Source of the DNA: Candidatus Babeliales bacterium
GTDB taxonomy: Bacteria; Babelota; Babeliae; Babelales; Vermiphilaceae
Assembly: GCA_020053845.1 (NCBI GenBank)
Contig: JAGVMI010000074.1
Location: 1 to 5,237, forward strand
Direction of reading: 5' to 3'
DNA length: 5,237 nucleotides
This document shows positions 5,154-5,237 of the stretch, piece after piece (positions within the stretch are counted from its first letter, which is position 1; every line of letters begins with the position of its first letter). Position numbers and translations under genes: made by a program. The notes under the pieces were generated by a model that was given only the letters and a program-made list of their open reading frames with translations, had not been told where the DNA came from and searched no databases.

Positions 5154-5237
5154 CTAAGAGCTACGCGCTGCTGAAGCAAGTGTCATAAACTGAGTGCCCG
5201 GATAGTAGAACTCAAGAACGCGCTTATAATTCCACCC
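5154..5237 (-). CDS. SpoIID/LytB-domain protein, C-terminal 27 residues only (runs off right edge)
   Basis: Only the last 27 codons and a TAG stop (5156-5154) are inside the window. The visible sequence begins GWNYKRVLEFYYPGTQF and ends with a short Ser/Ala-rich tail. The Gly-aromatic-x-Tyr, then Val/Ile-Leu, then Tyr-Tyr-Pro-Gly-Thr pattern is the characteristic end of the SpoIID/LytB domain (PF08486). Members of this domain family act on peptidoglycan, as SpoIID does as a lytic transglycosylase on denuded glycan strands, but the catalytic residues lie outside the window. SpoIID-like proteins also occur in bacteria that do not sporulate, including Chlamydiae, so sporulation is not implied. 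The gene lies 166 bases upstream of ppa on the same strand. The short span limits certainty, but the motif is distinctive and ends close to the stop codon, as expected for this domain. Confidence 0.7.
   Translation of the reverse strand, partial: GWNYKRVLEFYYPGTQFMTLASAARSS

Noticed and set aside
5088..5237. The right-end AT/GC pattern with hairpins looked at first like a structured RNA (6S or tmRNA), with a perfect TATAAT at 5091-5096 on the plus strand.
   Set aside because: No tmRNA tag or tRNA-like ends were found, the plus-strand TATAAT lacks a properly spaced -35, and the far right reads on the minus strand as the end of a SpoIID/LytB domain.

Overview
This 5.2 kb window is compact, moderately AT-rich bacterial DNA with short gaps, clear AAGGA/GGAG-type ribosome sites and operon-style gene packing. 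No RNA gene, insertion sequence, CRISPR array or prophage signature was seen, and no gene-free stretch exceeds about 170 bases. Taxonomy cannot be fixed from sequence alone. A soluble pyrophosphatase of the plant/chlamydial sequence type, a SpoIID/LytB-domain protein in a genome that looks Gram-negative, and a small exported protein together suggest a host-associated lineage such as Dependentiae (TM6) or the Chlamydiae. That is inference.

Layout, left to right. Positions 1-739 carry two minus-strand genes: the N-terminal part of a small exported protein that runs off the left edge (147 to 1), and a YdjM-like membrane metal-hydrolase-family protein (739 to 239). A divergent regulatory region (about 740-913) separates them from a plus-strand block. 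It holds promoter-like sites in both directions and repeated TACCAT/ATGGTA hexamers. The plus-strand block is a complete three-gene ABC importer: a periplasmic/anchored substrate-binding protein (914-1927), a permease (1924-2784, ATGA overlap) and an ATPase (2786-3562, one-base gap). After 77 bases comes a CPBP-family intramembrane glutamic protease (3640-4368). A strong bidirectional hairpin terminator (4378-4409) separates this block from the convergent minus-strand inorganic pyrophosphatase gene ppa (4987 to 4430). At the right edge is the last 27 codons of a minus-strand SpoIID/LytB-domain protein (5237 to 5154), which lies upstream of ppa.

The importer genes form one translationally linked unit of the PF04392/BPD_transp_2/ABC_tran type. 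Some members of that group handle aromatic amino acids, but the substrate here cannot be read from the sequence. The CPBP protease may be cotranscribed or may use its own promoter inside the end of the ATPase gene. No clearly novel system was found. The points most worth checking are the paired promoter-like sequences, the hexamer repeats in the divergent region, the plant-type pyrophosphatase and the overlapping hairpins between the SpoIID-like gene and ppa.
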